From the NCBI GenBank assembly GCA_032622095.1, contig CP136064.1, forward strand, positions 263,355,863 through 263,419,862: a stretch of 64,000 bases of DNA. The letters are read 5' to 3'. Source of the stretch: Siphonodentalium dalli (Eukaryota > Mollusca > Scaphopoda > Gadilida > Siphonodentaliidae). Positions 1 through 10,651 of this stretch are shown here, piece after piece; within the stretch, counting starts at the first letter, position 1, and every line of letters begins with the position of its first letter. The notes below the pieces were generated by a model. That model ran no database searches. It saw only the letters and a program-made list of their open reading frames with translations, and had not been told where the DNA came from. Made by a program: the position numbers and the translations under genes.

Positions 1-31
1 TAAAAAGTGTTAAAAAAAGTTTTTGTGTTAG

Positions 32-100
32 GCCAATGCATTGTCTTATATATGCGAGGCGACCTATGGTCGACTCGCATATATAAGAGAATGCATTGGC
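32..100. repeat. H2 hairpin (TGCATTCTCTTATATATGCG family)
   Basis: Near-perfect inverted repeat with arms beginning GGCCAATGCATT and a central CGACC-tat-GGTCG stem. It is preceded by the TGTTAAAAAAAGT tract that accompanies this family elsewhere. Confidence 0.85.
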
Positions 101-1295
101 ACAGGGCATAACTGTAACCATCACAATGTGGGCAATGAGCCGGTTCCAATGATATCCATATGTGTATGGTTTTATTGAGACAGACCCAAGATAATTTAGG
201 CTGTTGCAGCTTTATTTGGCCGTTTTTTGGCCGGTTTGTTGGGTAAAGGGTTAAATGTGAGACCTCAGAATGCTAATGTAAAAAAAAACACAATTATTTT
301 CCCTTTACATGTCTTCCTCAGCTTTTGCTGAAAACTGGTATTTCTTGTGATATGTCCAAGTTGCTAGGTGTGAGCTTTAATGCTTATATGTTATCACATC
401 AATTAAAAATGCATGTTTTTTTTATTTCAACTGACTCAACCATATTCATTAGATATGTATACGCTTGACTACACTTTTTACTAACACTTATATCAGATAG
501 TTAATTTTCATGTTTGACCATGAAAATCCATAGTATCATACACAATGTGTCGATGTAATATAAACATCCATATTGTTTTCTGTCCAGCTTCATGCATCGC
601 TCTTTAAACTTATGGTCTATATTTTGTGATAACTTATTTGAAATCAATGTTGCCCACACTGATTTTAGTCTGAATCTGTTAACATGATCAGATTCAGTTG
701 AAATTAATATTTATCCCGAGTAGCCCAGAAGAACAGTTTCAGAAGAATATTAATGTTGATTACAAAATTGGAAGAAACTAGTGCTGGGTGGTATTTGCCT
801 ATAAAACTACCAGAGTAATTCTAAAATCACACCATGGTATACATGTTACAGGAAAGCAGTTATTACTTGAATCACCGATCGTAGTCACCCGTAATCTGAA
901 AAAACTGATGTTGTACACAAAGCACCTGCTGGTAATAAATAGACAGAACCGCACAGCATGTGAATGTTATTGCGCAAATGTAATTTGTTGTGCCATTAGA
1001 AATAAAAATTGTAAAAAAAATAGATTCTAATAGTAAACAGAACAAAGCAATCAAATTAATTTAGCCACGACTACAATCATTGTTGGGCAGTCTACAACCA
1101 ATGTTTAGCAGACTACAACCATTGTTGAGCAATAACATGTGGTTTAACTGTTTTACCTTCAAAATATATATTCAATATACCACGACTTCAGTAAACCAAT
1201 TTAAAACAATATTGACTCTACATGTAATGGTGACGGCGTTGTAATTCTTCACCAATTATAATCGCTGTTCCAAAATATCGCCCGGGACAAGAAGC
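101..1295. other. Intron or upstream DNA, mostly featureless
   Basis: AT-rich sequence with many stops in all frames. The only structure noticed is a three-copy repeat of about 27 bases (actacaaccattgttgagca type) at about 1066-1133. No exon with P5B similarity was found here. Confidence 0.5.
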
Positions 1296-1673
1296 AAGCG
1301 TGGATATAGTTTGTATGACATTTGCAGAATGAGGTCCCCAGAGGGTGAATTTAGTGATGGCATCCCTCACAGCGGGCTAGCGGCACCAAACTTACACTCT
1401 GTAGACCTTATTCTGCTTAGGCATCATCTTCTGGGAAGTATATATATAGTCTCAAAGTAACATTGTTTTCAGTTACTTTTTTGCCTTCTGTTCAGTTTCT
1501 ATATCTCCTAATTTGTAGAAGATAAAATGCATAATCGAGGTGACTATAATGGGTGAACATCACCAACTTCAACTGGTGGACTTAAATCTGATCCTAGGTC
1601 TCCCATAGCAGTTGAGGCCTAAGCAGAATGAGAGTTCCCAGAGGGTGAATTTGGTGATGCTAGCCAGGCTTGG
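1296..1673. mobile_element. H1 MITE, long degraded copy
   Basis: Begins caagcgtggatatag followed by the core GAGGTCCCCAGAGGGTGAA. It contains the internal module gggtgaacatcaccaactt and ends with a partial second core near gctagccaggcttgg. Both arms have diverged. Confidence 0.75.
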
Positions 1674-1840
1674 GTGGAAGAAATATATATTTTCATGGAT
1701 TTTACTGTTTTCGTTGAATCACCATGGAAACATGTTTCTGCCTATCGTTCATTTATCGTGATTGAGCCAGTTCTAGTTTTTTCGTTGATTAACCTTGATA
1801 ACATGTTTCTGCCTATCGTTTGTTTATTTTATTTTTTCAG

Positions 1841-1975
1841 GGACTGAACCCATTTTACTGTTTCCAATGGTTCAGTATGTTTGTTTGGTTTGCAGAGGAT
1901 TATTGGGTCTATGCCATTTGTATAATCTTTATTTCGAACATTTCACTGATTGTGAAAGTATGGCAAATCAGACAG
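1841..1975 (+). CDS. ATP13A2: Exon 1a: alternative M1-M2 exon of the P5B ATPase
   Basis: 135 bases, 45 codons, phase 0 at both ends. The acceptor is tttttcag and the donor is cag/gttaga. The product begins GLNPFYCFQWFSMFVW and ends ISLIVKVWQIRQ. It matches the conserved NPFY-FQ segment that starts the first helix of the core membrane domain in P5B pumps, and the second hydrophobic stretch (YAICIIFISNISLIV). It has the same length and phase as the exon at 2856-2990, and both cannot fit in one protein without repeating the M1-M2 hairpin. It is therefore read as one member of a mutually exclusive pair. The open frame has no stop and keeps family-typical residues, which argues against a relic. 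Confidence 0.82.
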
Positions 1976-2049
1976 GTTAGAGCACCAGTCGTGTTATAAA
2001 CAGGTTCTCTGTATATCCTTTGTTTCTCGCAGGTTAGAGCACCAGTCAG

Positions 2050-2498
2050 AAGTCTGGAAATATTGTGTGTGACATTTGCAGAATGAGGTCCCCAGAGGGT
2101 GAATTTAATGATGCTACCCATACAGCATGCTAGCATCACCAAATTAACCCTCTGGGGACCTCATATTGCTTAGGCCTTATCTTCTTGGAAGTATTTATAT
2201 TCTCAAATTAACATTGTTTTTAGTTTTTTCCCCCTTTTGTTCTGTGACAGTTTCTATATCCCGTAATTTGCAGAAGATAAAAAATGCATAATCGAGGTGA
2301 CTAATTGGTGAACATCACCAACTTCAACTGGGGAACTTCAATCTGATCCTATGTCTCCATTGCAGTTGAGGACTATGCAGAACAAGGTTCCCAGAGGGTG
2401 AATTTGGTGATGCTAGCCCATAATGCGGGATAGTGTTACTAAATTCACCCTCTGGGGACCCCATTCTGCAAATGTCAGACACACTATTTCCAGGCTTG
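2050..2498. mobile_element. H1 MITE, long copy between exons 1a and 1b
   Basis: Starts with gtgtgacatttgcagaatg, about 75 bases after the exon 1a donor. It contains two palindromic core hairpins separated by the internal module and ends tttccaggcttg. It lies in the intron between the two alternative exons. Confidence 0.8.
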
Positions 2499-2599
2499 TC
2501 AGAAAAATATAAGGCTACTTTATCCTTTGTCTCTCGCATATATACATGTACCAGTACCTCTGTTCTTCATGTTATGTCATATAGGCTAGCCTACATGTA

Positions 2600-2812
2600 C
2601 AGTAATGCCCTAAGTAATCGACTCCTTAATCACAGCAGAATTATGGGTAACTGTTCAGGTTTTAGTTGGAAATATGGCTTGTTGCCATTCATCGGAAAGC
2701 TCTCAGTGAGAGCTTTCCGATAAATGGCAACAAGCCATATTTCCGACTAAATCCTGAAAAGTTACCCATAATTATGCTGTGGTTAAGGAGTCAATTATTT
2801 AGGGCATTACTG
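2600..2812. mobile_element. H3 fold-back MITE
   Basis: A 213-bp near-perfect palindrome with ends CAGTAATGCCCTAA, flanked by TA on both sides (2598-2599 and 2813-2814). The centre is gaaagctctcagtgagagctttc. TA target duplication suggests Tc1/mariner-type mobilisation. It ends 43 bases before exon 1b. Confidence 0.88.
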
Positions 2813-2855
2813 TATGTCCTTGTATTTATATGTTTTTCTTCCTCTACATTTCCAG

Positions 2856-2990
2856 GGACTCTCTCCTTTCTATGTCTTCCAAGTTTTCAGTATGATCGTT
2901 TGGTATATTGATGAATATGAAATTTATGCCACGTGTATCATCGTTATATCAGTGTTCTCCCTCGCGGCAACGGTGTGGCAAACAAGAGCT
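2856..2990 (+). CDS. ATP13A2: Exon 1b: alternative M1-M2 exon of the P5B ATPase
   Basis: 135 bases, phase 0 at both ends, with acceptor tttccag and a strong donor gct/gtaagt. The product begins GLSPFYVFQVFSMIVWYIDE and ends SLAATVWQTRA. It shares 26 of 45 residues with exon 1a. Differences cluster in the loop between the helices (AEDYW versus IDEYE) and at the end of M2. Joined to the next exon it gives TRA-MQRALRN, parallel to the TRK-containing segment after M2 in ATP13A2. A fold-back MITE (H3) ends 42 bases before the acceptor. A later degenerate copy at 3441-3900 derives from this exon rather than from 1a. Confidence 0.87.
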
Positions 2991-3169
2991 GTAAGTTCCG
3001 ATGTTGTAAAATTAATTTCATTTTGTTGTTAAAAAAGTCTTCATGATCAGTGTTGTGACTAACTAGTTTTAATCTAAAGCTTTTTGTTAATGTTTTAATT
3101 TTTCTGGGCTTTTAATAGTTTGCTTAACTTAGAACATTTGCCTTTGTCCTTTATATGTCCTTGATAGAA

Positions 3170-3437
3170 ACTATTTGGGGACCATTGAACTCACCGGTGT
3201 TCATCCGTCTGGCTGTCCGTCTGTCCTTGCATCCTTCTGTCCCAGATGGATTATAGATGATAACTATAGTTACAGTTATCCGATTGTTTTAAAAAATTTG
3301 GTATATGGATTACTCACATGAAATTACAGATCATGTTCGAATTTGGGTTTGGTCCCATCGTTTTTACTGGAGTTATGACTCTTGTTGACTTAGAATTTCC
3401 TGATTATTTTGGTATCCGGATGATAATGTCATAGACA
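3170..3437. repeat. Dispersed repeat V, copy 1
   Basis: Contains catccgtctggctgtccgtc and gatcatgttcgaatttggg. It is strongly similar to 5976-6245. It carries the GTCCGT-type motif that often begins repeated units in this window and is fused directly to the pseudo-exon that follows. Confidence 0.7.
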
Positions 3438-3440
3438 GAA

Positions 3441-3900
3441 TTTCTATGTCTTCCAAGTTTTAAGTATGATTGTTTAGTATATGTATGAATATGAAATTTA
3501 TGCCACGTGTATCATGGTTATATAGAGAATAATTACCTGATAGAACTAATTCTTGAGAGGCAGTGACATTGTACAAACACGAGAGCGCTCAAGTGTTTTA
3601 CAAGATAGTCCCTGCCTCGATTGAATTATTTCAAGTCACCAGTTCAATCAAATGGTTATTCTGTTTATTATATTCCATTATATTAAACATCTGATTAATT
3701 AGAAATCACTGTCATTATACCCATGATGCATACCTTTTGATAGCGCATATGAATACATAAGGTTATATTTAATTGACATATTTCACTAGTGAAATTATCG
3801 TTTATAATCTCTCGATAAATCAAGGTAAATGACATACAGGAATGTAATAAATCAGTGTTCTCCCTCTCGGCAATGGTGTGGCAAACGAGCTGTAAGTTCC
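3441..3900 (+). pseudogene. Broken third copy of the M1-M2 exon
   Basis: Positions 3441-3523 repeat most of exon 1b (FYVFQV at the start, EYEIYATCI later) but contain an in-frame stop (TAG after SMIV) and lack an acceptor. About 330 bases of unrelated sequence (roughly 3524-3850) then interrupt it. The exon end resumes at about 3851-3891 (tcagtgttctccctc) with a donor-like gtaagtt. About 150 bases of the following intron are also shared with the region after exon 1b, so a genomic segment rather than an mRNA was duplicated. It cannot be spliced as a functional exon. Confidence 0.8.
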
Positions 3901-4112
3901 AATGGTGTAAATCAATTTAATTTGTTTTGTTAAATAAGTGTTCATGATCAATGTTGTGAAAACTAGTTTTAATCTGTTGTTGTTTGTAGTTTTCAACCAA
4001 CAGATGTGTATTATGTTTTCTGCCTTTGTTGCATTGTGAAACTAAAATTAGCTTAATGGTCTTAACACATGCTGAATTTTGCATTTTGTGTTGTTCTGAA
4101 TGTCCCACTTAA

Positions 4113-5821
4113 AGATACGGGCGGCGTTGGCTGTGGGTATGCTGTTAAAATGTTCACCACCGTCAAAAACTGCCATAAACAGAAAGAATAGTAAAATATA
4201 GACAGAATATGTTCTTATACCAATCAGAAATATGGCATAGACAGTATGTTATTGTCAAATGTTATTGTCAAATGTTTTTCCTTTGTTATGTAAACAAAAG
4301 CAAATAAACGTTACGTTTCAGGCTTTTGTTTAGATCCGGATATGGTAAACATAAAGAGCATTATTTGTTACTGTTTCCTGATATGGAAATAATAAAGAGC
4401 ATTTATATCATTTGTGTGTGATTAACCAATAGAATGGACCTATCCATAGGTACCGCCCCAATTTCAATTATAGCCAATGAGCCGATAGCTTAAACCCGGA
4501 AGCGACATGTCCCTGCCTAGTGATATGAATCGCACCACAAGCGGTTCCCTAACTACCATTGTAAGCCATAGGGAATTTACGAACACGAGAGCAAAATAAG
4601 TGTTAAAAACCTAAAATGGCGTTGAAATGTACATGGGGGGAACATGTCCGGTTGACGAACGATATTTATACATGTTTTAGTTCGGTTTCCTAAATAAAAA
4701 AGTAACTAAGACATCTGTTTACGCTGGATTAAACAATGCCAACAACCACACTCGGATTCTAGTGTTATTTACGATTTACTGAATCCATTTGAGAATCTAA
4801 AGCTTCCTCCATATTAATGCGACAATGTACGTATAAATGAGAATCATCACTGATGTTTTCCAAGAGAATTACACGAAATTTCACACATTGCAGCTTCGCG
4901 GTGTATACACACAACCTTCACCGAACAAGTTCACTTTGTGCTATTGTTGCCTCATGGTAACATGTAAATGACTCCATGATAGTCGGCGTTTTCTTTAATG
5001 TACTTTAGTGACGGCAAAATAGGATGTGGAATTTTAAAAGGTCATTGTTTGATAATCCTTTACATCCGGTGACAGTCACCGGGGCTCATTCAGGACGCTC
5101 GTGGTAACTATTATGGTAAACTGATATTGTTATATTTATTTCAACAAAAGAGGGATTATAGATTAATTACCACATGCACACCTCCGTTTGGTTTATTTCA
5201 TCAAGGTTTGAACCATTAGCATAGCTTTGATATTAAGTTTGCTATTTGATATTGAAGTTTCATAATGGCTTCATTTACACAGTTTGATTCAACGTTAACA
5301 TCTATCTTTGTTGGTTATCGGAAGTGGCCTAACGATCACACCTGGTTTTTTGTTTAAAAACTGGTTCTATTTTTGTTTATTTCCAACGACAGTCACTTTT
5401 ACAAGATGCATATATACACACAAAGGTATCTTGAAAATTGTGATATTCAGAAAGGAGCTATATTATCGTGTTACATGGCGTTTAACAACACAGTCCTTTC
5501 TCATCGGAAGCCATTTTAGCACTGAGGAGATAGCGAAATTGAGATGGCTTGTGGTGCGTAGTAACAGTAACCATGCAGTCTACTGGTGGGTGGGACGTAC
5601 GGATAGGTCCATTGCACTGTGTTATGTAAACAGAAGCAAAATTTCTGTAACACGAGCAGGCTCTTGTTTACGTACACCATCGTACCTCTTGACGACAATA
5701 TACTATTTACACGCTGATTATGTTTGGCATATGAACAAAACTATATATTTTTTAACATTCCTTCTGTTGATGGCGATTTGAATAAATATGAATCTTTTTG
5801 CAACGAACGCCGCCCGTGCCT
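4113..5821. mobile_element. Non-autonomous TTAA element (piggyBac-like), 1.7 kb
   Basis: Flanked by TTAA at 4109-4112 and 5822-5825. The termini are AGATACGGGCGGCGTT and the inverse AACGCCGCCCGTGCCT. TTAA duplication with short inverted ends is the piggyBac pattern. The longest open frame inside (157 codons at 5308-5781) shows no transposase motif, so the element is probably non-autonomous. Confidence 0.8.
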
Positions 5822-5975
5822 TTAATAACCTTTTCTTTAATGAATGGATTCTCTCATTCTGTAATAAAAGTCTACATTGGAATGGTCTATTGTTCATTTG
5901 GAGGGATGTTCAGTAAATTATAAGTTGATGACAGGCAATAAAAGTGCAGAAAGAATTATTGGTGGGAAATCCATC

Positions 5976-6245
5976 TTTCTGTGCATGCGTCCGTCTGGCA
6001 GTCTGTGCATGCGTCCTTCTGCACCAGATGGTTTCCAGATGATAACTTTAGTTACAGTTATCCGATTGTTTTCAAATTTGGTATATTGATTACCTACAAG
6101 AAAATACAGATCATGTTCGAATTTGGGTTTGGTCCACTCATTTTTACCGGAGTTATGACCCTTGTTGTCTTAGAATTTCCTGATTATTTTGGTTTCCGGA
6201 TGATAACTTTATAGACCTAGAATTTACTGATTATTTTGGTTTCTA
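5976..6245. repeat. Dispersed repeat V, copy 2
   Basis: Matches 3170-3437 over the stretch ttagttacagttatccgatt and the following ggtttggtcc region. Internally it repeats a ttagaatttcctgattattt unit. Confidence 0.7.
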
Positions 6246-6391
6246 ATGGGACCTTTAATTAGTCAGTTATGAATCTTATAACATAAATTCTCAGATATTA
6301 CCAACAGATTAAATTGCACAACATGAATCGCTGAACAGGCGAGTGTTAGTGAGTACACATTTCTCTGCTAACTGTGTAAAACTTGTGGCGA

Positions 6392-6846
6392 AATATATGA
6401 AGATTGTGTATTATACTCACACGTGTATCCATGACATATACTCAACCAATGTACGAAGATTGTGTATTATACTCACACATGTATCCATGACATATACTCA
6501 ACCAATGTACGAAGATTGTGTATTATACTCACACATGTATCCATGACATATACTCAACCAATGTACGAAGATTGTGTATTATACTCACACATGTATCCAT
6601 GACATATACTCAACCAATGTACGAAGATTGTGTATTATACTCACACATGTATCCATGACATATACTCAACCAATGTATGAAGATAGTGTATTATACTCAC
6701 ACATGTATCCATGACATATACTCAACCAATGTACGAAGATTGTGTATTATACTCACACATGTATCCATGACATATACTCAACCAATGTATGAAGATTGTG
6801 TATTATACTCACACATGTATCCATGACATATACTCAACCAATGTAC
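6392..6846. repeat. 56-bp minisatellite, about 8 copies
   Basis: Head-to-tail unit containing gaagattgtgtattatactc and catgacatatactcaacca. Copies are almost identical, which implies recent expansion or homogenisation. Confidence 0.93.
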
Positions 6847-6865
6847 ATGAAGAGTATTGCTTGTT

Positions 6866-7560
6866 AGCTCAACAATACTTTGTAAAGTTTGAGCTATTAC
6901 CATGGATTGGTGTCCGTCGCCTGTGCATCCGTCAACAATTTCCTTTGGCTCACCCTACAGGCCACATCCCTCATCCTATCATCAACAAACTTTATATGGA
7001 GATTCGTGGTGACCTCTAGATGGGAGCCATCAATTTTTTTCCGAAATTCTTTAGAAAATATGGCCGCCAACAGCCATTTTGAATTTCAAATTTGAATCCA
7101 TCGACACACCCTGCAGCCAGCATTTATTGGAGATTTTACTCTTTGCATGACTAAATCCTTGCTCACCCTACAGACCACATCCCTCATCCGATCACCACCA
7201 AACTTTCTAAGGGTCTTCGGAGTGACCTCCAGATGGGAGCCATTGATTTTTCCCGAAATTCCATAAAAACATGGCGGCCAGCAGCCATCTTGGATTTTAC
7301 TCTTTGCATGACTAAATCTTTCGGCAAACCCTTCAGGCCACAACCTGGATCCAATCGTCACCAAACTTTATATGGATCTTCAGGGATTCCTCTAGATTGG
7401 AGCCATCGATTATTTCTGAAATTTGTTATAAACATGGCTGCCATCTTGGATTAAATTTTATCCATCTGCACACCCTGCAGCCCACATTTATTGGTGAAAT
7501 GTTTCAAATGAAAAAAGTTTCATCTACACAATACAAGACCTTTACTGTAACTTTTTATAC
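6866..7560. repeat. Dispersed repeat W, copy 1
   Basis: Begins gctcaacaatactttgtaaa and contains degenerate tandem units with ttttactctttgcatgacta and gatgggagccat. A related copy lies at about 34070-34740. There is no protein-coding potential beyond chance frames. Confidence 0.7.
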
Positions 7561-7605
7561 CCCCTTTTTTGTCCCCGACGTTTCCGTCGGAGGACTATAG
7601 AAATG

Positions 7606-7680
7606 ACCCTCGTCCGTCCGTCCGTCCGTCCGTCCGTGTGTCCGTCCGTCCGTCTGTGTGTCCGTGCGTCTGTCCGTCCG
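7606..7680. repeat. CCGT microsatellite
   Basis: Imperfect (CCGT)n with CTGT/GTGT variants. It directly precedes the 191-bp tandem units, which gives the arrangement a composite-element look. Confidence 0.93.
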
Positions 7681-8430
7681 AGATCGGGTACCTTCATGGT
7701 GTAATCAACTCCTCCTACAGTTTTAAACGTAGAGATTTGAAACTCTGGGATATTGTTCCTAACATGTTGGTGATTTGCAACATCTATATAGCTAATCAAA
7801 AATATCATTTTTTCCATATTTTTGGGAGGTTTTCGACTTAGAAAATTTGGAACATTTTTGCCTTTTGGATGAGATTGGGTACCTTAATGGTGTAATCAAC
7901 TCCTCCTACAGTTTTAAATGTAGAGATTTGAAACTCTGGGATATTGTTCCTAACATGTTGGTGATTTGCAACATCTATATAGCTAATAAAAAATATAATT
8001 TTTTCCATATTTTTGGGGGGTTTTCGACTTAGAAAATTTGGAACATTTTTGCCTTTTGGATGAGATTGGGTACCTTCATGGTGTAATCAACTCCTCCTAC
8101 AGTTTTAAATGTAGAGATTTTAAACTCTGGGATATTGTTCCTAACATGTTGGTGATTTGCAACATCTATATAGCTAATCAAAAATATCATTTTTTCCATA
8201 TTTTTGGGGGGTTTTCGACTTAGAAAATTTGGAACATTTTTGCCTTTTGGATGAGATTGGGTACCTTCATGGTGTAATCAACTCCTCCTACAGTTTTAAA
8301 TGTAGAGATTTGAAACTTTGGGATATTGTTCCTAACATGTTGGTGATTTGCAACATCTATATAGCTAATATTTTTTTTATGGAGTTATTAACCCTTTTCG
8401 ACTTAGAAAATTTCAACATTTTTTTTTAAT
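7678..8430. repeat. 191-bp tandem repeat, about 4 copies
   Basis: Units contain gattgggtaccttcatggtg and gggatattgttcctaacatg, with a spacing of 191 bases. The last copy is truncated. Each unit holds a 61-codon open frame, but 191 is not a multiple of three and each frame ends in a stop, so it is not read as coding. Confidence 0.92.
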
Positions 8431-8527
8431 TTCTTTAACAAAGCGGCATCGAATTGCCATGTTGTGGGGGGACACTGTGGTCTGCTGACCTTTTATTTTT
8501 TTTAAAGGGTGGGTATACTGTTTTGCA

Positions 8528-9420
8528 CCTGTCCGTCCGTACGTCCGTCCGATGTCTGTTCATGTCATAACTTGAACAGTAGTGCTCGGATCTCAATGAA
8601 ATTTTGTATGGCTGTTCATTACTATGAGGGCATTCAATAGACGGTTACATCGTTTTGTTCTGATTTTCCATTCTAGAGTTATTCATCTTTGTTTATCTTG
8701 AAATGTTGGATTTTTGGTCTGTCTGGTGTCTGTTCATGTCATAACTTCAACAGTTGTGCTGGGATCTCAATGAAATTTGGTATGGATGTTCACTACTATG
8801 AGGACATTAAAGAGAGGGTTCCATCGTTTTGTTCGGATTTTCCATTCTGGAGTTATTCATCTTCGTTTATCTGGAAATGTTGGCTTTTTGGTCCGTCTGG
8901 TGTCTGTTCATGTCGTAACTTCAACAGTTGTGCTGGGATCTCAATGAAATTTGGTATGGATGTTCACTACTATGAGAACATTAAAAAGAGGGTTCCATTG
9001 TTTTGTTCGGATTTTCCATTCTAGAGTTATACATCTTAGTTTATCTGGAAATGTTGGCTTTTTGGTCCGTCTGGTGTCTGTTCATGTCGTAACTTCAACA
9101 GTTGTGCTGGGATCTCAATGAAATTTGGTATGGATGTTCACTACTATGAGGACATTCAATAGAGGGTTCCATTGTTCTGTTCTGCTTTTCCATTCTAGAG
9201 TTATTCATCTTTGTTTATCTGGAAATGTTGGTTGTTTGGTCCATCCAATGTCTGTTCAGCTCATAACTTGAACAGTAATGCTCGGATCTCAATGAAATTT
9301 TGTATGGATGTTCACCACTATGAGGACATTTAATGGCACATTCAAATGTTTGTTTTGTTTTTATTGTTCTATAGTTACTCATCTTTGTTTATATGAAAAT
9401 GCTGGTGTTTGGGTCCATCT
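8528..9420. repeat. About 175-bp tandem repeat, 5 copies
   Basis: Units begin gtccgtctggtgtctgttca and contain gggatctcaatgaaatttgg and ccattctagagttattcatc. Outer copies are more diverged than inner ones. A GTCCGT-rich start is shared with the neighbouring CCGT array. Confidence 0.9.
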
Positions 9421-9799
9421 GTCTGAGTATAGCCCTCATAAGTTATAGATATGACCACACGAGGGGGTATGCACCGGACAACAGTCCATCTCTTGTTGGC
9501 TTTTCTTTCATTCTATACACTGCTCAGCAAAAAATAAGCTCCTTCCCAAGTTGAGCTACAGTGTCATTGAAAATTTCATGTATTGTGCCATAGTCCTTGT
9601 ATCCTCGACCTACCATTGTCTACTATGGGGTGATTGTTAGGTGTTAGGATCATCATTTGCAAACCTTGTGATATTATTGTCATTGAGGTTAACAGTTGGT
9701 TTTACTGAGTCAATGTTGGTGTTGGGTCACATTTGACATTTCATGAGAAAAAATGATAAAAATTGATGAGAGCTTCCTGAATTTTTGTGAAAACCCTAT
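9421..9799. other. Unannotated intronic DNA
   Basis: Holds the decayed end of the 175-bp array (ctcataagttatagatatga), a ctgctcagcaaaaaataagc motif that also occurs near 34758, and the left flank of the next H2 hairpin. No gene was seen. Confidence 0.5.
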
Positions 9800-9868
9800 G
9801 CCAATGCATTCTCTTATATATGTGAGTCGACCATAGGTCACCTCGCATATATAAGAGAATGCATTGGT
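9800..9868. repeat. H2 hairpin with associated A/T tract
   Basis: Arms GCCAATGCATTCTC and GAGAATGCATTGGT around a gtcgaccataggtcacctc centre. The left flank carries the longer H2 arm (agcttcctgaatttttgtga). A tract of TTGTTAAAGAATGTAAG units follows, split by two TTAA elements. Confidence 0.85.
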
Positions 9869-9905
9869 CTAACAAATTTTATCAATTATTTTTTATAATT
9901 GTTAA

Positions 9906-10488
9906 AGGGGTACTGTACGCCATTTTCATTAAATTTCCGGTGACAACAACGATCTAATATCGATAATATATAGAAACATAAGTAATTTGAGTCGAAGATG
10001 TATTCTGTAAACGCTCAGGTTAATAGGCTATCTTAAAATTTAATAATTTAAAAGTTAATAATTTGATATAAATTGAATTTATGACTGGAGCCATAAAATG
10101 GCGTCAATTAAATTACGGATTTCCGTAATCAAATAAAATAAATGAGGGATACTGGCTTGTTAAACCGATCGCACACACGATCGCTTAAAATATTATGATG
10201 ATACGGGGAGAACACACAAGCCACTCACTGACTAGCGACGATACAATAACTTAAATGATTATATGGGACTAGTATGCATATAATATAACTTTTATTTGAT
10301 TCATTTGGTTGAAAACTGTACAAAAATTACTCGACAACGACAATTTGTATTTTTGCATTCCGGTAAATTTGTCATCCGTAACACTACTTCGTACTCAACA
10401 GACTTTCAAATAATGAAAAAATTGTTACCTTATTCTCCGACTCCGAGACTATCAAAACCAACAACAACATTTGGCGTACAGTACCCCT
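9906..10488. mobile_element. TTAA element with GGGGTACTGTAC ends
   Basis: Termini AGGGGTACTGTACGCCA and TGGCGTACAGTACCCCT, flanked by TTAA at 9902-9905 and 10489-10492. It is inserted in the TTAA of a TTGTTAAAGAATGTAAG unit. Joining the flanks restores a normal unit. A short relative lies at 23842-24066. Confidence 0.88.
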
Positions 10489-10492
10489 TTAA

Positions 10493-10651
10493 AGAATGTA
10501 AGAAAAAATGAAACAAATGATAAAAAATTGTTGAAGAATGTAAGAAATAAAGATAAAAAATTATAAAAAATTTGTAAGAATGTAAGACAAAAATTATAAA
10601 AATTGTTATAGAATGTAAGAAAAAATTATAAAGAATGATAAAAATTGTTAA
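10493..10651. repeat. TTGTTAAAGAATGTAAG tandem tract
   Basis: Degenerate units of about 30 bases (gaatgtaagaaaaaatgata, aaaaattgtt). The same tract recurs next to H2 hairpins at 1-30, 12860-12917, 27595-27650 and 50967-51160, so it seems to be part of the H2 element. Confidence 0.8.

Noticed and set aside
5308-5781. 157-codon open frame inside the TTAA element
   Set aside because: No transposase motif (no DDE/D pattern or cysteine-rich tail). Composition looks like translated non-coding DNA.
7847-8429. Repeated 61-codon open frames starting MEHFCLLDEIGY
   Set aside because: They arise from a 191-bp tandem repeat. The period is not a multiple of three, each frame stops in its own unit, and changes are not biased to silent positions.
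8689-9024. 111-codon open frame with repeated GVCSCHNFNSCAGIS
   Set aside because: It is produced by the about 175-bp tandem repeat and does not persist in all units.
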